Assembly (NCBI GenBank): GCA_023935145.1
Contig: CM043698.1
Location: 145,385,625 to 145,449,624 of the forward strand
Direction of reading: 5' to 3'
Length of the DNA: 64,000 bases
Source of the DNA: Bretschneidera sinensis
Taxonomy: Eukaryota; Streptophyta; Magnoliopsida; Brassicales; Akaniaceae
Numbering within the stretch: position 1 is the first letter of the stretch; each line of letters begins with the position of its first letter. Shown piece by piece: positions 62,736 to 64,000 of this stretch. Below the pieces are notes generated by a model, which was given only the letters and a program-made list of their open reading frames with translations, was not told the origin of the DNA and searched no databases. Both the position numbers and the translations under genes were made by a program.

Positions 62736-63096
62736 GCTCCAAAAAAAAAATGCTTAACTTTAGACGCTCCAAAATGTTTTTGCTTCACCTAACTCTTAGA
62801 TGTTTTTGCTTCATTCCACTCCTGAGCGAGTCCAAAAACGCCCATGAAAACAATGGTGTAAAGAAAAGTAACCATGATTTCTTGTTTGGTTATAAAAGGA
62901 AAAGTAAAGGAAGGGGATAAACTATAAATATAAAGTTACATATATAGCCCCAAATGTTTCTTCATAGTTTCAATTATTTTTTTAATATTAACCAAAACCA
63001 ACTAATGAGAATAAGAAAATAAAATAATACTATGACGAGAAGAAGAAAAGAATGGATGAGTATCCTGTACTAGCATTTTCTCTGCCCTTGTGCTAG
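62736..63096. other. Spacer, nothing recognised
   Basis: Repeats of an AACGCTCC-like motif near 62735-62770. No gene signal. Confidence 0.4.
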
Positions 63097-63170
63097 GCTA
63101 GAGATTTGAACCTAAAGCATACCTATCCTGCACCTACCCTTTACCACCTAAACCAAGGCCAAAAGGCATT
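63097..63170 (-). mobile_element. tRNA-like SINE head candidate
   Basis: On the minus strand TTTAGGTGGTAAAGGG looks like an A box and GGTTCAAATC like a B box, about 30 bp apart. Target-site duplication not found. Confidence 0.4.
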
Positions 63171-64000
63171 TGTGTAGAGATTTGAAGGAGCAAACATTGT
63201 CAATATATTTTTTTTTATTTCACTGAAATATGCTAGTCACACAACAATCAATGATGAAAACAGGTTTTTTGCGTTATGTGTTAAATTAGGTTTTGTGAAT
63301 AAATGGATAAGCTCGGAAATTCAAGAAAAAAATAAAGTTATAATGAGGACAATGCAAAAGTTTACAAACCCAATTTCTTTGTCCTTCAAACACCCCAATT
63401 AGGGGTGTTAAAAAAACTGATGGTTTGGGGGTTTTAAAAGGTTATTGGGAAACTCTCACAACCCTTCATTTCATTTCTTTAACCATCAAAAACCACCTCT
63501 TAAACACACTGTTAAAAAAATTCTACATATTACATAATATAAAACTTTTTAGATTTGTTAAACCGATGTTTTATCGACATCCAACAAATACAATTTTTTG
63601 GTTGAATAACTAGATATTTAAAAGCTCATTGGATTGCATTCCCCTGTCAAAGTACCAAAACATTAATGTATGTCTGTCACAAAAACTTAAAATGATGGGA
63701 AAAAGACTAATTATTGTTTTATACTCTAATACACCCTTTAACATGTTTGCTCCACCAGAATCTAATCATTATCGCAACTAACTTCTCATAAAGTAACAAC
63801 AGAAATTTGAAACAACTCATAGTATAAATTGAAATAATTTGCACCACAAATTTGGTTGAAATTTCATTTTCAGATTTTAACAACGATTTTTCTTTCCAAA
63901 CACGGTCTTTAATTGTCTTGGAACCAAAATATTTTTCATGACAACCGACACTTGAAACTTACAACGTATTTGACATCAAATCTCTAATCTCCCCACTACA
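63171..64000. other. Right-edge spacer
   Basis: AT-rich DNA. A 62-codon ORF at 63425-63613 has no family resemblance and matches the base composition. No gene supported. Confidence 0.4.

Noticed and set aside
1..64000. CRISPR arrays, operons, prokaryotic promoters
   Set aside because: The window is plant nuclear DNA. Tandem repeats seen are few-unit duplications and no spacer-repeat pattern exists.
1..64000. A new multi-gene biological system
   Set aside because: The genes belong to separate known functions and their order matches an old conserved block; nothing in the sequence shows a joint pathway.
1..64000. Intact tRNA or rRNA genes
   Set aside because: None seen by eye; only degraded tRNA-like heads. 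A tRNAscan-type search would decide and was not available.

Overview
The window is nuclear DNA from a eudicot plant. The evidence is plant-only gene families (SPA-type COP1 partner, proton pump interactor, chloroplast S4 protein, STIG1 family, GT14 glucuronosyltransferase), many GT-AG introns, AT-rich spacers, and plant-type LINEs, hAT-like elements and MITEs. The species cannot be named from sequence alone; large introns and TE-filled spacers suggest a medium or large genome. LAYOUT: (1) 1-9227 (+), a CDK-like Ser/Thr kinase of the IBS1/At1g54610 type, 5' end outside the window, with two truncated LINEs and a DNA-element-like insert in its introns. (2) 10397-11182 (+), a decayed legume-lectin gene. 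(3) 13854-19985 (+), a SPA3/SPA4-type photomorphogenesis repressor in 7 coding exons, one intron being GC-AG. (4) 21829-24175 (-), a GT14 (GlcAT14-like) Golgi glycosyltransferase, probably with a 5' UTR intron. (5) 25.4-42.9 kb, a TE island: MITEs, near-perfect palindromes, an LTR-retroelement-like stretch and a gutted LINE with a palindrome nested in it. (6) 44046-48846 (+), a proton pump interactor (PPI1-like) gene whose last intron seems to begin with GA instead of GT. (7) 50047-54300 (+), a chloroplast photosystem II S4-domain protein in 10 exons. (8) 54.6-59.3 kb, a 920-bp hAT-like element and repeats. (9) 59331-59805 (-), a STIG1/GRI-type Cys-rich secreted protein gene broken by a frameshift. 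(10) 59.8-64 kb, more hAT-like and SINE-like remnants. HOW THE GENES RELATE: they do not form a pathway. Kinase, lectin, SPA4, GT14, PPI, S4 protein and STIG1/GRI in this order match, from memory, Arabidopsis At1g53050 to At1g53130, so the window looks like an old conserved eudicot block. It has been enlarged by TEs, and its lectin and GRI members have decayed here. I found no evidence of a new multi-gene system. The most unusual points are the GA-AG donor in the PPI gene, the disrupted GRI-like gene, the LINE insertion that was later tandemly duplicated inside the kinase intron, and several near-perfect palindromic elements.
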